The notes under the pieces are model-generated. The model searched no databases. It saw only the letters and a program-made list of their open reading frames with translations, and was not told the origin of the DNA. This document shows, in pieces, positions 43,262 to 51,840 of a stretch of DNA of 64,000 nucleotides; position 1 is the first letter of the stretch, and every line of letters starts with the position of its first letter. Made by a program: the position numbers and the translations under genes. This DNA comes from an uncultured Caulobacteraceae bacterium (GTDB taxonomy: Bacteria > Pseudomonadota > Alphaproteobacteria > Caulobacterales > Caulobacteraceae). The stretch lies in contig CAIQJF010000098.1 of assembly GCA_903872075.1 (NCBI GenBank), forward strand, positions 32,326 to 96,325, given 5' to 3'.

Positions 43262-43822
43262 TCAGGACTTGGGCGGCTTGCAGTAAGACCCCGTGATCAG
43301 ATCGACGCCCAATGGATGCGCGACATACGTCTCGGGCGACTGCCCCGATTCATCCACGACATGAATCATGCAGGCGTCCAGTATTTTTCCCACATTATCT
43401 TTGCCGCCTTGACCGTAGCCCAACTGCTGAGTGATGTAGTATTTCTTCCCCCTTTCAGGAACAAAACTACTTATGTTGTTACAGGAATAAAATTCGGGTA
43501 CCGCTCTTCTCAAATTGAGAACATGAAAATAAAATCTCTCACCGACTTTCCAGCGGAAAGGCCCACTTTTGTTGGGATAAAAGCTGTTTCCCACCATGCC
43601 GATGATTTTCGGCAATAGCGGGGAGTGGCACTGGTCATTCGACCGGGTGAGTTGCTGGTAGTTCCTCTGGTCAGGAAACGGCACGAAATACACATCGGCG
43701 TAGTCAGCCGGGTCGGACGCGGCGGGGTCCGGCGCGCCCCAGGCGGCGACGGGCAGGCCGCCGACCGAGCCGGCCAACGCGAAGGTGAAGGCGATCGCGC
43801 CGAGATACATCCTCATGAACAT
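43262..43822 (-). CDS. secreted hypothetical protein, AT-rich
   Basis: This 186-residue protein has a signal peptide (FTFALAGSVGGLPVAAWG) and a mature domain rich in aromatic residues, with scattered Cys (QCHSPLLPKI, FYSCNNISSFVPERGKKYYITQQLGYGQGG, GSYCKPPKS). No family is recognised. The central 300 bases are visibly AT-richer than anything nearby, with codons unusual for this genome, which suggests recent acquisition beside the tRNA. In-frame ATGs at 43822, 43816 and 43810 compete. GAGGGG lies just upstream. Confidence 0.7.
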   Translation of the reverse strand: MFMRMYLGAIAFTFALAGSVGGLPVAAWGAPDPAASDPADYADVYFVPFPDQRNYQQLTRSNDQCHSPLLPKIIGMVGNSFYPNKSGPFRWKVGERFYFHVLNLRRAVPEFYSCNNISSFVPERGKKYYITQQLGYGQGGKDNVGKILDACMIHVVDESGQSPETYVAHPLGVDLITGSYCKPPKS

Positions 43823-43926
43823 TTCCCCTCTGGACCCGATGCGACCTGCCCTCCTGGGACAAACTTGAGCCGCTCAACAACGACTATCGCCCGCGCGTAG
43901 GTCAGCCTTCAACCATTCTCTCGGGG

Positions 43927-45285
43927 TCAAGCGCGGGTCGTCGCCACGCCCCAAGGCGTCAGCCTCACCGCCAGCATCGCGCCCAGACCCAGGGCGATCA
44001 TGGAGAGCGAGATCAGGGCGAAGAGGGCGGCCATGGGGGCGTGGATCGCCGCCAGAATCGATCCGCCGATCACCACCACCGCCAGGCGCGAGGACTGGGC
44101 CAGGATCGGTCCGCCGATGCGCCCCGCGCCCTGGGCGGAGAAATAGAGGCTGAGGCCCGCGCCCAGGAACGGAAAGCCGAGGGCGGCGAAGCGCAGATAT
44201 TTCGCCGTGGCGTCCACGGCCCCCGGTGCGTGGGTGAAAAGGCCCGCCCAGAGCTGGGGCCAGATGGCGAAGACGATGGCGACGGCGCCCAGGGCCGCGG
44301 CGGCGGCGGCGGCCGAGGTCCAGGCCACCCGCTTGGCCCGATCAATGCGGCCCGAGCCGATGGCGACGCCCACCATGGGCAGGCTGGCGACTCCGATCGA
44401 GAAGGCCAGGGGAATGAGCAGGAACTCCAGCCGCGCGCCGATGCCGTAACCGGCCACCGCCTCGACCCCGAAGCGGGCGACAAGGCCGGTGAGCACCATC
44501 ACCGTCGTGGTCGACTGCAGCGGCGAGAGCACCGCCAGGGCCCCGACCCGCAGGATGTCGGCGAACAGTGGCCGGCGCAGATAGTCCGGCCGGAAGGTCA
44601 GGCGCACCTGCGCCGCGCGCTGGCGCAGGAAGACCAGGCCAAGGGTCAGGGTCAGGGCGCTGGAGGCCAGCAGGCCCAGGGCGACGCCGGTGATGCCCAG
44701 GCGCGGCGCGCCGAACAGGCCGAGGCTCAGAAGCCCGCCCACCAGGATCTGGCACACCCCGCCGATCAGGCCGATGGCGGCCGGCGGCCCCATGCGCCCG
44801 CCGCCCCGCATCACCGCGCCGAGGGTGTTGGAGACCCACATCAGCAGGACGGCGAAGGCCGCAACCCGGGAATAGGCGATGGCCTGGATGAGCACGGCGC
44901 CCTTGGCCCCCATGATCCCGAACAAGGCCGGGCCGACCAGCCACATAAGGCTGGAGAAAAACACCCCGCCGGTCAGGCCGATCACCGTGGCGCACATGGG
45001 CAGGGCGGCGGTCCGCGACGGATCGCCTGCGCCGAGGGAACGGCTGATGGCCGAGGAGACACCCCCGCCCATGGCCCCGCCGGACATCATCCCCATCATC
45101 ATGATCAGGGGAAAGACCACGGTGAGGCCCGCCAGGGAGGGGATCCCGAGCCGCCCGACGTAGGTGGTCTCGGCGATGCCCACCAGGGTTGAGGACATCA
45201 TCGCCAGGGTGTTGGGCGCCGCCAGGGCGGCCAGGGTCGGCAGGATGGGTCGGGCGAGAAGCGGGTGCTCAGCGGCGGCGGTCAT
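43927..45285 (-). CDS. MATE family efflux transporter
   Basis: This is a 452-residue, twelve-helix membrane protein made of two MatE repeats: IPTLAALAAPNTLAMMSSTLVGIAETTYVGRLG near the N-terminus and a second-half counterpart from LRVGALAVLSPLQSTTTVMVLTGLVARFG. MATE proteins export cationic drugs or metabolites using Na+ or H+ gradients. It is divergent from the ThDP enzyme gene across 134 bases. Confidence 0.9.
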   Translation of the reverse strand: MTAAAEHPLLARPILPTLAALAAPNTLAMMSSTLVGIAETTYVGRLGIPSLAGLTVVFPLIMMMGMMSGGAMGGGVSSAISRSLGAGDPSRTAALPMCATVIGLTGGVFFSSLMWLVGPALFGIMGAKGAVLIQAIAYSRVAAFAVLLMWVSNTLGAVMRGGGRMGPPAAIGLIGGVCQILVGGLLSLGLFGAPRLGITGVALGLLASSALTLTLGLVFLRQRAAQVRLTFRPDYLRRPLFADILRVGALAVLSPLQSTTTVMVLTGLVARFGVEAVAGYGIGARLEFLLIPLAFSIGVASLPMVGVAIGSGRIDRAKRVAWTSAAAAAAALGAVAIVFAIWPQLWAGLFTHAPGAVDATAKYLRFAALGFPFLGAGLSLYFSAQGAGRIGGPILAQSSRLAVVVIGGSILAAIHAPMAALFALISLSMIALGLGAMLAVRLTPWGVATTRA

Positions 45286-45419
45286 GGGCCATCGTCCGGC
45301 GGGCGGGCCGGAAAAGCAAACGCTTAAGCTGGCGCATCACGCGTCTCTCGACAGGCCCCGTCCGACCGCTAGGATCACTGGCGAGGCGCGGCGTCAGTCC
45401 GGCCCACGGGAGCGCGGCG

Positions 45420-47066
45420 ATGAGCAAACCGGACGACAGGACAGTCTATTTCCACTCGGCCATCGCCCGGGCGATGAAGGACCAGGGGATCGACACCGTC
45501 TTCGGCCTGATCGGCGACGCTAATCTCTACATGGTCGACGCCTTCATCCGCGAGCAGCAGGGCCGCTATATCGCCGCGGCCAACGAGGCCGGGGCGGTGC
45601 TCATGGCCCTGGGCTACGCCAGCGTCACCGGCAAGGTGGGCGTCGCCACGGTGACCCATGGCCCGGCGGTGACCAACACCCTGACCGGCCTGGTGGAGGG
45701 GGTGAAGGCCCAGCTGCCGATGTTACTGTTGTGCGGCGACACCAGCGTCGAGGTGCGCGGCCATCTGCAGGACTGCGACCAGCGCGCCCTGATCACCGAC
45801 ACCGGGGCGGGGTTCGAGCAACTGCGCGCCCCGTCGACCTTCAGCCAGGATCTGGCCTTCGCCCTGCGCCGGGCGGTGAATGAGCGCCGGCCGGTGGCCC
45901 TGAACGTGCCGGTCGATTTCCAGTGGCAGGAGGTCGTCTATCGCAAGGTCCCGGCGCCCCCTCCCCCTCCTATGGGCCGCGTGCCGGCTGGCGAGGCTTT
46001 CGACAACGCCGTGGGGATCATCGCCGCGGCCCGGCGGCCGATCGTGCTGGCCGGCCGGGGCGCCATCGATCCGGCGGCGAAAGCGGCCCTGATCCGCCTG
46101 GCCGCGCGCATCGGCGCACCCCTGGCGACCACCTTGAGAGCCAAGGGCCTGTTCAATGGCGAAACCTTTGACCTGGGCGTGCACGGCACCCTGTCGCTGG
46201 GCCCGGCGGCCGAGGCGATCGGCGGCGCCGACTGCCTGATCGCCTTCGGGGCGGGGATGAACATCTTCACCTCGGGCCTGGGCGCCTATGTGAAGAACCG
46301 CCGCATCGTGCAGTGCAATACCGATCCCGCCGACCTGGCCCGGGTCTATCCGGTGGACGCGGCCCTGGCCGGCGATCCGGCGGCGGTGGCCGAGGCGATC
46401 GTCGCCGCCCTGGACGCGGCGGAGATCCCGGCCTCGGGGTTCCGGACTCCGGAGCTGGCCGAGGCCCTGGCCTCCCACTCACCTCTCGACGGCCTGCCCG
46501 ACATGTCGACCTCGACCACCGTCGACGCCCGCCGCGCCCTGCACCGGCTGGGCAAGGCCGTGCCGGCCGACCGGACGGTGGTGGTGGACGGCGGGCGGTT
46601 CATGGGCTCGACCTGGCAGTTCGTCGATGCGCCCGAGCCGCGAGCCTATGTCCACACCATCAATTTCGGCTCCATCGGCCTGGGCGTGGCCTATGCCGTG
46701 GGCGCGGCGGCGGGAGCGCCCGGGCGGCCGGCGTTGCTGGTGTGCGGCGACGGCGGCTTCATGCTGGGCGGGCTGACGGAGTTCAACACCGCCGTGCGTC
46801 ACGGGCTCGACCTGATCGTGCTGCTCTGCAACGACTCCAGCTACGGCGCCGAGCACATCCAGTTCCGCAACAAGAACATGGACCCCAGCCTCTCGGTGAT
46901 CGCCTGGCCGGAGTTCGCGCGCCTGGCCCGCGCCCTGGGCGGCGAGGGCGTGACGGTGCGCACGGCCGCGGATCTCGCCGCCGCCGAGGCGGCGATCCGT
47001 AACCGCAAGGGCCCGCTGCTGATCGACCTGAAGTGCGATCCGGACCACATGGCCCCGATGTTTTAG
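45420..47066 (+). CDS. ThDP-dependent enzyme (acetolactate synthase-like)
   Basis: This 548-residue protein has the three ThDP-enzyme domains. The N-terminal PYR domain has the catalytic Glu (AAANEAGAVLMALGYA). The central Rossmann domain includes PIVLAGRGAIDPAAKAALIRLAARIGAPLATTLRAKG. The C-terminal PP domain has GDGGFMLGGLTEFNTAVRHG and the ND motif (LLCNDSSYG). It resembles IlvB-like decarboxylases and lyases, but no small subunit is adjacent. The ATG at 45420 follows GGGAG by 7 bases. The substrate is unknown; two Rieske oxygenases lie downstream. Confidence 0.87.
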   Translation: MSKPDDRTVYFHSAIARAMKDQGIDTVFGLIGDANLYMVDAFIREQQGRYIAAANEAGAVLMALGYASVTGKVGVATVTHGPAVTNTLTGLVEGVKAQLPMLLLCGDTSVEVRGHLQDCDQRALITDTGAGFEQLRAPSTFSQDLAFALRRAVNERRPVALNVPVDFQWQEVVYRKVPAPPPPPMGRVPAGEAFDNAVGIIAAARRPIVLAGRGAIDPAAKAALIRLAARIGAPLATTLRAKGLFNGETFDLGVHGTLSLGPAAEAIGGADCLIAFGAGMNIFTSGLGAYVKNRRIVQCNTDPADLARVYPVDAALAGDPAAVAEAIVAALDAAEIPASGFRTPELAEALASHSPLDGLPDMSTSTTVDARRALHRLGKAVPADRTVVVDGGRFMGSTWQFVDAPEPRAYVHTINFGSIGLGVAYAVGAAAGAPGRPALLVCGDGGFMLGGLTEFNTAVRHGLDLIVLLCNDSSYGAEHIQFRNKNMDPSLSVIAWPEFARLARALGGEGVTVRTAADLAAAEAAIRNRKGPLLIDLKCDPDHMAPMF

Positions 47067-47071
47067 GCTCG

Positions 47072-48346
47072 CTACTCCGCCGCCATGGCCTGATCGAGTT
47101 CTTCCAGGCGCGGGTCGCTGGGATAGACCCACTCGGGGCCCATGACCTGCTGAACACGGAGTTCCGCGGGGATGTTGTCCACCCCGATCATGCGGTCGGC
47201 GGTCTGGTTCCAGTGGTAGATGCGGGCTTCCTGATAGCTGAGCGGCACGCCGCGGAAGCCGCCGGAGTTCATCGACTTCTGGATCCAGACGCCGAACTCG
47301 GTGTCCTCCAGGAGCACGTCACAGAGCCGCTCGCCGTCGTTCACCGTCCACAGGTCCGGCCCGGCGCCGTCGCCCCAGTCGGGCGCGATGGTCCAGGTCT
47401 CGAAGCGGCACTTGTCGATGCCGTTGGGCCAGAACATCAGCGGCGGCAGGGCATATTGGCTGAGCGGCGCGACGAAGTTGGGGAACAGATTGTAGGACTG
47501 GGTGCAGGTGCGGGCGATCTCGCCCACGGTCTCGATCTGTTTGCGCGGCGGACCTGGCACGGTCAGGGCCAGGGCCGGCGGGCCATCCTGGCGGCTGGGA
47601 CAGATCATGCGGCCATGGCCGTGCTCGAACAGGGTGTTCACGTTCTGGCGGTCGTCGATCATCAGCCCGACGCTGGTCGGGTGGATGTTGCGGATATGGT
47701 AGACTTCCATGTTCGCCTCCATCGCCACCTTCCAGTTGCAATTGAGATCGAACACATGGCGGGCCGAGAGGCGGCATTTATCGAACTGGAACTCGCGCCA
47801 GTCGTCGGCGACAGGTCCCAGCCAGTCGAGCAGGGTCGGGGCATTGTCGTCGAAATTGACAAAGATCAGCTTGCCGAACATTTCGCAGCGCACGGCGATC
47901 AGCGAGAGGCAGGACTTGTCGAGATCGCGGTAGTCCTCCTCGCCCGGCACGGCCAGCAGGTCGCCCTCATGGCTGTAGGTCCAGCCATGGTATTTGCAGG
48001 TAAGCAGCGGGCGGCGGCCGGAGGTCTCGGTGACCAGCGGCGCGCCGCGATGGCGGCAGGTGTTGTAGAAGGCGTTGACGCCGCCCTCGCGGGTGCGGAC
48101 CAGGAGCACCGGCTGACCGGCGGTCTCCCACAGGCGGAAGGAACCCGCCTCGGGCAGCTCGTCGAGATGGCCGGCCAGCAGCCAGCTCTTCTTCCAGATG
48201 TGCTTCTGCTCAAGCTCGAAATAGCGCGGGTCGGTGTAGCGCCCGGCGGGAATCTGCGGCAGGTCGGGGAAGGCCGCCGGCGGGGCGGTCCGGGCCTTTT
48301 CATAGGCCATCAGCCGCCGCAGGTTGTCGATCTCAAGCCTGTCCAT
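47072..48346 (-). CDS. Rieske non-heme iron oxygenase, alpha subunit (1)
   Basis: This 424-residue oxygenase has the Rieske 2Fe-2S motif CRHRGAPLVTETSGRRPLLTCKYHGW (Cys-x-His ... Cys-x2-His, split in the usual way). The mononuclear iron site is around WKVAMEANMEVYHIRNIHPTS. It is a SRPBCC-fold catalytic subunit. Electron-transfer partners are absent nearby. Substrates for this family range from aromatic acids to carnitine and quaternary amines. It is divergent from the LuxR-type regulator. Confidence 0.9.
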   Translation of the reverse strand: MDRLEIDNLRRLMAYEKARTAPPAAFPDLPQIPAGRYTDPRYFELEQKHIWKKSWLLAGHLDELPEAGSFRLWETAGQPVLLVRTREGGVNAFYNTCRHRGAPLVTETSGRRPLLTCKYHGWTYSHEGDLLAVPGEEDYRDLDKSCLSLIAVRCEMFGKLIFVNFDDNAPTLLDWLGPVADDWREFQFDKCRLSARHVFDLNCNWKVAMEANMEVYHIRNIHPTSVGLMIDDRQNVNTLFEHGHGRMICPSRQDGPPALALTVPGPPRKQIETVGEIARTCTQSYNLFPNFVAPLSQYALPPLMFWPNGIDKCRFETWTIAPDWGDGAGPDLWTVNDGERLCDVLLEDTEFGVWIQKSMNSGGFRGVPLSYQEARIYHWNQTADRMIGVDNIPAELRVQQVMGPEWVYPSDPRLEELDQAMAAE

Positions 48347-48424
48347 TCAGTCCTCCCACACCCGATCGGGCTGTTCACCCGCTTTGGTCTGGGAGAGGTT
48401 TAGCGCACAGTGGCTCGGGCAGGA

Positions 48425-48439
48425 CACTTGTCGGAAGTG
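48425..48439. promoter_or_regulatory. possible regulator site between oxygenase and LuxR genes
   Basis: CACTT (48425-48429) and AAGTG (48435-48439) are 5-bp inverted arms around GTCGG in the 133-base divergent gap. The arms are short, so this is only a candidate site for the adjacent LuxR-type protein. Confidence 0.25.
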
Positions 48440-48479
48440 ACAGGGTGCGGCGGGGAAGACGGGGTGACACGGCGCGCGA

Positions 48480-49265
48480 ATGACTGACTCTTCCAGTCCC
48501 GACAGCCTTCAGGCCGCGCTCCAAGCGCTGATCGATGAGCTTCGCGCCCAGAGCGACCTGCGCGCCGCCGCCGCCATCCTGCATCGCGCCGCTCTGGCCT
48601 GCGGCCTGACACACGTCGGCGTCGTGGGCGATGTCTCCCACCCCGACGCCCTGCGCGACGCGGGCGGCGAGGCCCTGACCGACCTGTTGGGCTGGCCGCG
48701 CGATTTCATCGCCGAGTGGCTGGAGCGCGGCTATTCGGCCGGCTCGGCCTCCATGGTGGCCGCGCGGCTCCGCCACCTGCCCTTCGCCTGGCCGGCGGCG
48801 TCGTGGCCGGACGGCCCGCCCCTGCCCGACGGCTCACGCGAGCTGGCGGTGCTGGCGCGGCTGGGGATCACCGGCGGGGTGATGGTTCCCGTCCGCCTGC
48901 CGCGCGGCCGGTTCGCGGCGGTGAACTGGCTGGGACCGCTGGACCGCGCCGCCTCCGAGCGACTCACCGACGCGGCGGGGCCGGAGCTGCTTCTGCTCGC
49001 CCACTATTTCCTGGAACTTGTCCGGGAGAGGTCCGACCCGCCCGCCGCCGCCGAGGATCTGGCGCGGATGACGGCTCGCGAGCTGGAATGCCTGACCCTG
49101 ATCGCCAAGGGCGCCTCCGACGCCGAGGCGGCGCGGGCGCTGGGTCTGTCGGAGCGCACGGTGCGCTTTCACATCGCCAACGCCACCGAGAAGCTGGGCT
49201 CGCGCTCGCGCAGCCACGCCGTGGCCCTGGCCACGCAGCTGGGGATCCTGGGCTCGGTGTTCTGA
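48480..49265 (+). CDS. LuxR family regulator (autoinducer-binding-like, solo)
   Basis: This 261-residue protein has an N-terminal domain resembling autoinducer-binding regions (LGWPRDFIAEWLERGYSAGS, LPFAWPAASWPDG, GGVMVPVRLPRGRFAAVNWLG). The C-terminal HTH is LTARELECLTLIAKGASDAEAARALGLSERTVRFHIANATEKLG (first residue read as Met in the gene). No luxI is in the window, so it is a solo that may sense foreign acyl-homoserine lactones or another ligand. The position between two oxygenase genes makes them likely targets. Confidence 0.86.
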   Translation: MTDSSSPDSLQAALQALIDELRAQSDLRAAAAILHRAALACGLTHVGVVGDVSHPDALRDAGGEALTDLLGWPRDFIAEWLERGYSAGSASMVAARLRHLPFAWPAASWPDGPPLPDGSRELAVLARLGITGGVMVPVRLPRGRFAAVNWLGPLDRAASERLTDAAGPELLLLAHYFLELVRERSDPPAAAEDLARMTARELECLTLIAKGASDAEAARALGLSERTVRFHIANATEKLGSRSRSHAVALATQLGILGSVF

Positions 49266-49287
49266 CCTCGCGCGGTCGGTTCGGCCC

Positions 49288-50628
49288 TCAGCGCCGCCCT
49301 TCGAGCCAGTCGTTGAGCACCTCATGGAAGAAGCGCACGCGGGTTTCCTGGGCGGCGAGATAGGCGTCCTGGTAGCCGCGTGAGCGCATCCCGCGCTGCT
49401 GGTTCTCGGCGATCGTCATATCCTGATAGACGATCTGGCCGGCGATATCGGCGCATCCGCGGCCCTTGTCGAACACGCGATGATCGCAGAATTCCACCTC
49501 GCGCAGGGGCCGGCGGCCGATCATCAGGGCGTCAACCTCGTCCACACCCTCCACAGGGAAGACGAAGCTCCAAAGGTCGAAGAAGCACTTTCCTGGATCG
49601 TCCGGGTGCGGCTCCGTGCGGAAGAAGCCGATGTTGTCGGGCAGGAAGGAGATGGTCACGTTGGGGAAAAAGACCGTGTGCGGACTGTCGGTCAGCTCCT
49701 CGTCGTTGAGATGTTCGTAGTGGAGATAGCCGCGCTCTTTCCACAGTTTGCGCTTCTGGGCCTTCAGGTCGAGCCAGCCCTGCATGACCTTGGTCGCGAA
49801 GTCGGGATAGGCGTCCGGGTCGATGTCCCACATCCGCAGCAGGGCGTCGTTGGGCTCCGGAACGCCCGGTGGGAGGCGGTCGACCAGGGACGGGCGCATG
49901 GGCTGAACGGTGCGCCCATGACCCTTGGGGAACATCTCGTGACGGGCGCTGGAGACGTGCTGGTCGATCCACGGCGGCACCTGCGGATGCAGGGTTCGGG
50001 TGTGGTAGGACTCCACGAAATTGTCGGTGGCGAACTTCCAGTTGGTGTTCAGCTCGATGCGCATCCAGGCCACGCGCACGAGGCTGTCGAGGGCGTAGTT
50101 CTTGTAGATCTCCGGCATGGGCTCGAGGAAATCGAGCAGGGCCGGGGCGTCCGGATCCATGGTGTACCAGACGAACCCGCCCCAGGTGTCGCAGCGCAGC
50201 TCCTTGAGCCGCAGCTTGCCGCAGGGATCGCCCTGCGGAAAATCATCCCGGTCCTGAAGGTCCTTCAGCAGGCCGTCCACGCCCCAGACCCAGCCGTGAT
50301 AGGGGCATTTGAAATCCCGGACCCAGGAACTGTCATCCACCAGCCGCTGTCCGCGGTGCAGGCAGGTGTTGTAGAAGGCCCGGATCGATCCGTCGGCCTG
50401 TTTTACGCAGATCACGGACTCATGCATGAAGTCGTGCACCACATAATCGCCCGCCTCCTGCAGCTGGTTCACTCGCCCGGCGATGTGCCAGATCCGGGTC
50501 CACAGGCCATCCCACTCCTTCTTCGCGAACTCGGGCGAATAGTAGCGGTCGCCAGTGATCGGATCGCCGCGCAGATTGGCTGGATCACGGGCGTCGAGCG
50601 TCAGCGGATGGCGCGGGGCTGAGGTCAT
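49288..50628 (-). CDS. Rieske non-heme iron oxygenase, alpha subunit (2)
   Basis: This 446-residue oxygenase has the Rieske motif CLHRGQRLVDDSSWVRDFKCPYHGW, which the family splits as Cys-x-His and Cys-x2-His. The mononuclear-iron region is WKFATDNFVESYHTRTLHPQVPPW. The ATG at 50628 has GGGAG 6 bases upstream; a much longer frame reaches 51573 but runs antisense to the exchanger gene and is shadow. It differs from the first Rieske enzyme in sequence around the active site, so it is not a recent duplicate. No reductase or ferredoxin is adjacent. Confidence 0.88.
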   Translation of the reverse strand: MTSAPRHPLTLDARDPANLRGDPITGDRYYSPEFAKKEWDGLWTRIWHIAGRVNQLQEAGDYVVHDFMHESVICVKQADGSIRAFYNTCLHRGQRLVDDSSWVRDFKCPYHGWVWGVDGLLKDLQDRDDFPQGDPCGKLRLKELRCDTWGGFVWYTMDPDAPALLDFLEPMPEIYKNYALDSLVRVAWMRIELNTNWKFATDNFVESYHTRTLHPQVPPWIDQHVSSARHEMFPKGHGRTVQPMRPSLVDRLPPGVPEPNDALLRMWDIDPDAYPDFATKVMQGWLDLKAQKRKLWKERGYLHYEHLNDEELTDSPHTVFFPNVTISFLPDNIGFFRTEPHPDDPGKCFFDLWSFVFPVEGVDEVDALMIGRRPLREVEFCDHRVFDKGRGCADIAGQIVYQDMTIAENQQRGMRSRGYQDAYLAAQETRVRFFHEVLNDWLEGRR

Positions 50629-50808
50629 GAGGGTCTCCCTGGGGGCGCCGGCCGCCTCTTGAGGGGGCGGTCCAGCGGAAATCGACCTTAGCGCCAGGAG
50701 GGGGTGCGTCAATCGCGCGGGCGGCGGCGCGCATCGCCACGCGTGTAACCCCTGACTTGCTTTCCAGGCCCATGGACGCGATGCCTCTTCCGCCGTCCAG
50801 GAGTCACG

Positions 50809-51819
50809 ATGACGCCGCTGCTGATCACCGTGACTCTGCTGCTGGCCTCGGCCGGCGTGATCTACTTCGCCAGCGAGTTCTTCGTGAACGGCGTGGAGTG
50901 GCTGGGGCGCACCCTGTCGGTGGGCCGCACCGCCACCGGCACCATCCTCGCCGCCTTCGGCACCGCCCTGCCCGAGAGCGTCATCACCTTCGTCGCCGTC
51001 GCCTTCGGCAAAGGCGATCATCAACGCGAGCTCGGCGTCGGCGCGGCTCTGGGCGGGCCGTTGGTCCTGGCCACCATCGCCTACGCCACGGTGGGAGCCA
51101 CCCTGATCCTGAGTGGCCGCCATCTCAAACGGACCGCCGCGGTCCGCCAAGAGTTCGCCCGGCTGAGCCGGGACCAGGGGGCGTTCCTGGCCATTTTCGT
51201 TGTCAAGCTCGGCGTCGGTCTGATCGCCTTCGCCTACAAGCCGTGGCTCGGCGTGGCCTTCCTGTCGGCCTATGCGCTCTATTTCTGGCGGGAGATGAGC
51301 CGCGGGGACACGGACGACGGCGAAGAGGCGATCGAGCCGCTGATCATCGCCCGCAAGCGGCCTGGCCCGCCACCCTTGGCTTTCAGCCTGCTTCAGACGC
51401 TGGCGGCCAGCGTGGTGATCTTTCTCGCCTCGCGCCTGTTCGTCGGCCAACTCGACGCGCTTGGGCCGACCTTGGGCCTCAGGCCTCAGCTCCTCGCCCT
51501 GCTGCTCAGTCCGATCGCCACGGAACTGCCGGAAACCATGAACGCGATCATCTGGGTGCGTCAGGGCAAACACCGCCTGGCCCTGGCCAATATCAGCGGC
51601 GCGATGATGATCCAGGCCACCGTGCCCACCGCCTTCGGCCTGTTCTGGACGCCATGGCTGCTGGATCGTTCGCTGATCCTGGCCGGCGGCGTCACGGCCG
51701 CGGCCGTGACGGTGATGTTCATCAGCTTCCGGCGCGGGGTGATCTCCCGCGGCTTTCTGGCCAGCATGGGCCTGTTCTACGGGCTCTTCGCGATCCTGCT
51801 GGTCACGCTGCGCCTGTAG
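50809..51819 (+). CDS. CaCA-family cation/proton exchanger
   Basis: This 336-residue membrane protein has two alpha-repeats typical of Na+/Ca2+ and H+/Ca2+ exchangers: TATGTILAAFGTALPESVITFVAVAFG and LALLLSPIATELPETMNAIIWVRQG. About ten hydrophobic helices surround them. The acidic residues in PES and PET are the expected ion ligands. It probably exports calcium or another divalent cation. It is convergent with the cytochrome-porin gene. Confidence 0.88.
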   Translation: MTPLLITVTLLLASAGVIYFASEFFVNGVEWLGRTLSVGRTATGTILAAFGTALPESVITFVAVAFGKGDHQRELGVGAALGGPLVLATIAYATVGATLILSGRHLKRTAAVRQEFARLSRDQGAFLAIFVVKLGVGLIAFAYKPWLGVAFLSAYALYFWREMSRGDTDDGEEAIEPLIIARKRPGPPPLAFSLLQTLAASVVIFLASRLFVGQLDALGPTLGLRPQLLALLLSPIATELPETMNAIIWVRQGKHRLALANISGAMMIQATVPTAFGLFWTPWLLDRSLILAGGVTAAAVTVMFISFRRGVISRGFLASMGLFYGLFAILLVTLRL

Positions 51820-51840
51820 CCGGGCGGGGGCCGGGTCGCC

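Noticed and set aside
50629..51573. N-terminal extension of the second Rieske oxygenase frame
   Set aside because: It is antisense to the exchanger gene, has no domain content, and a strong ribosome site precedes the ATG at 50628.
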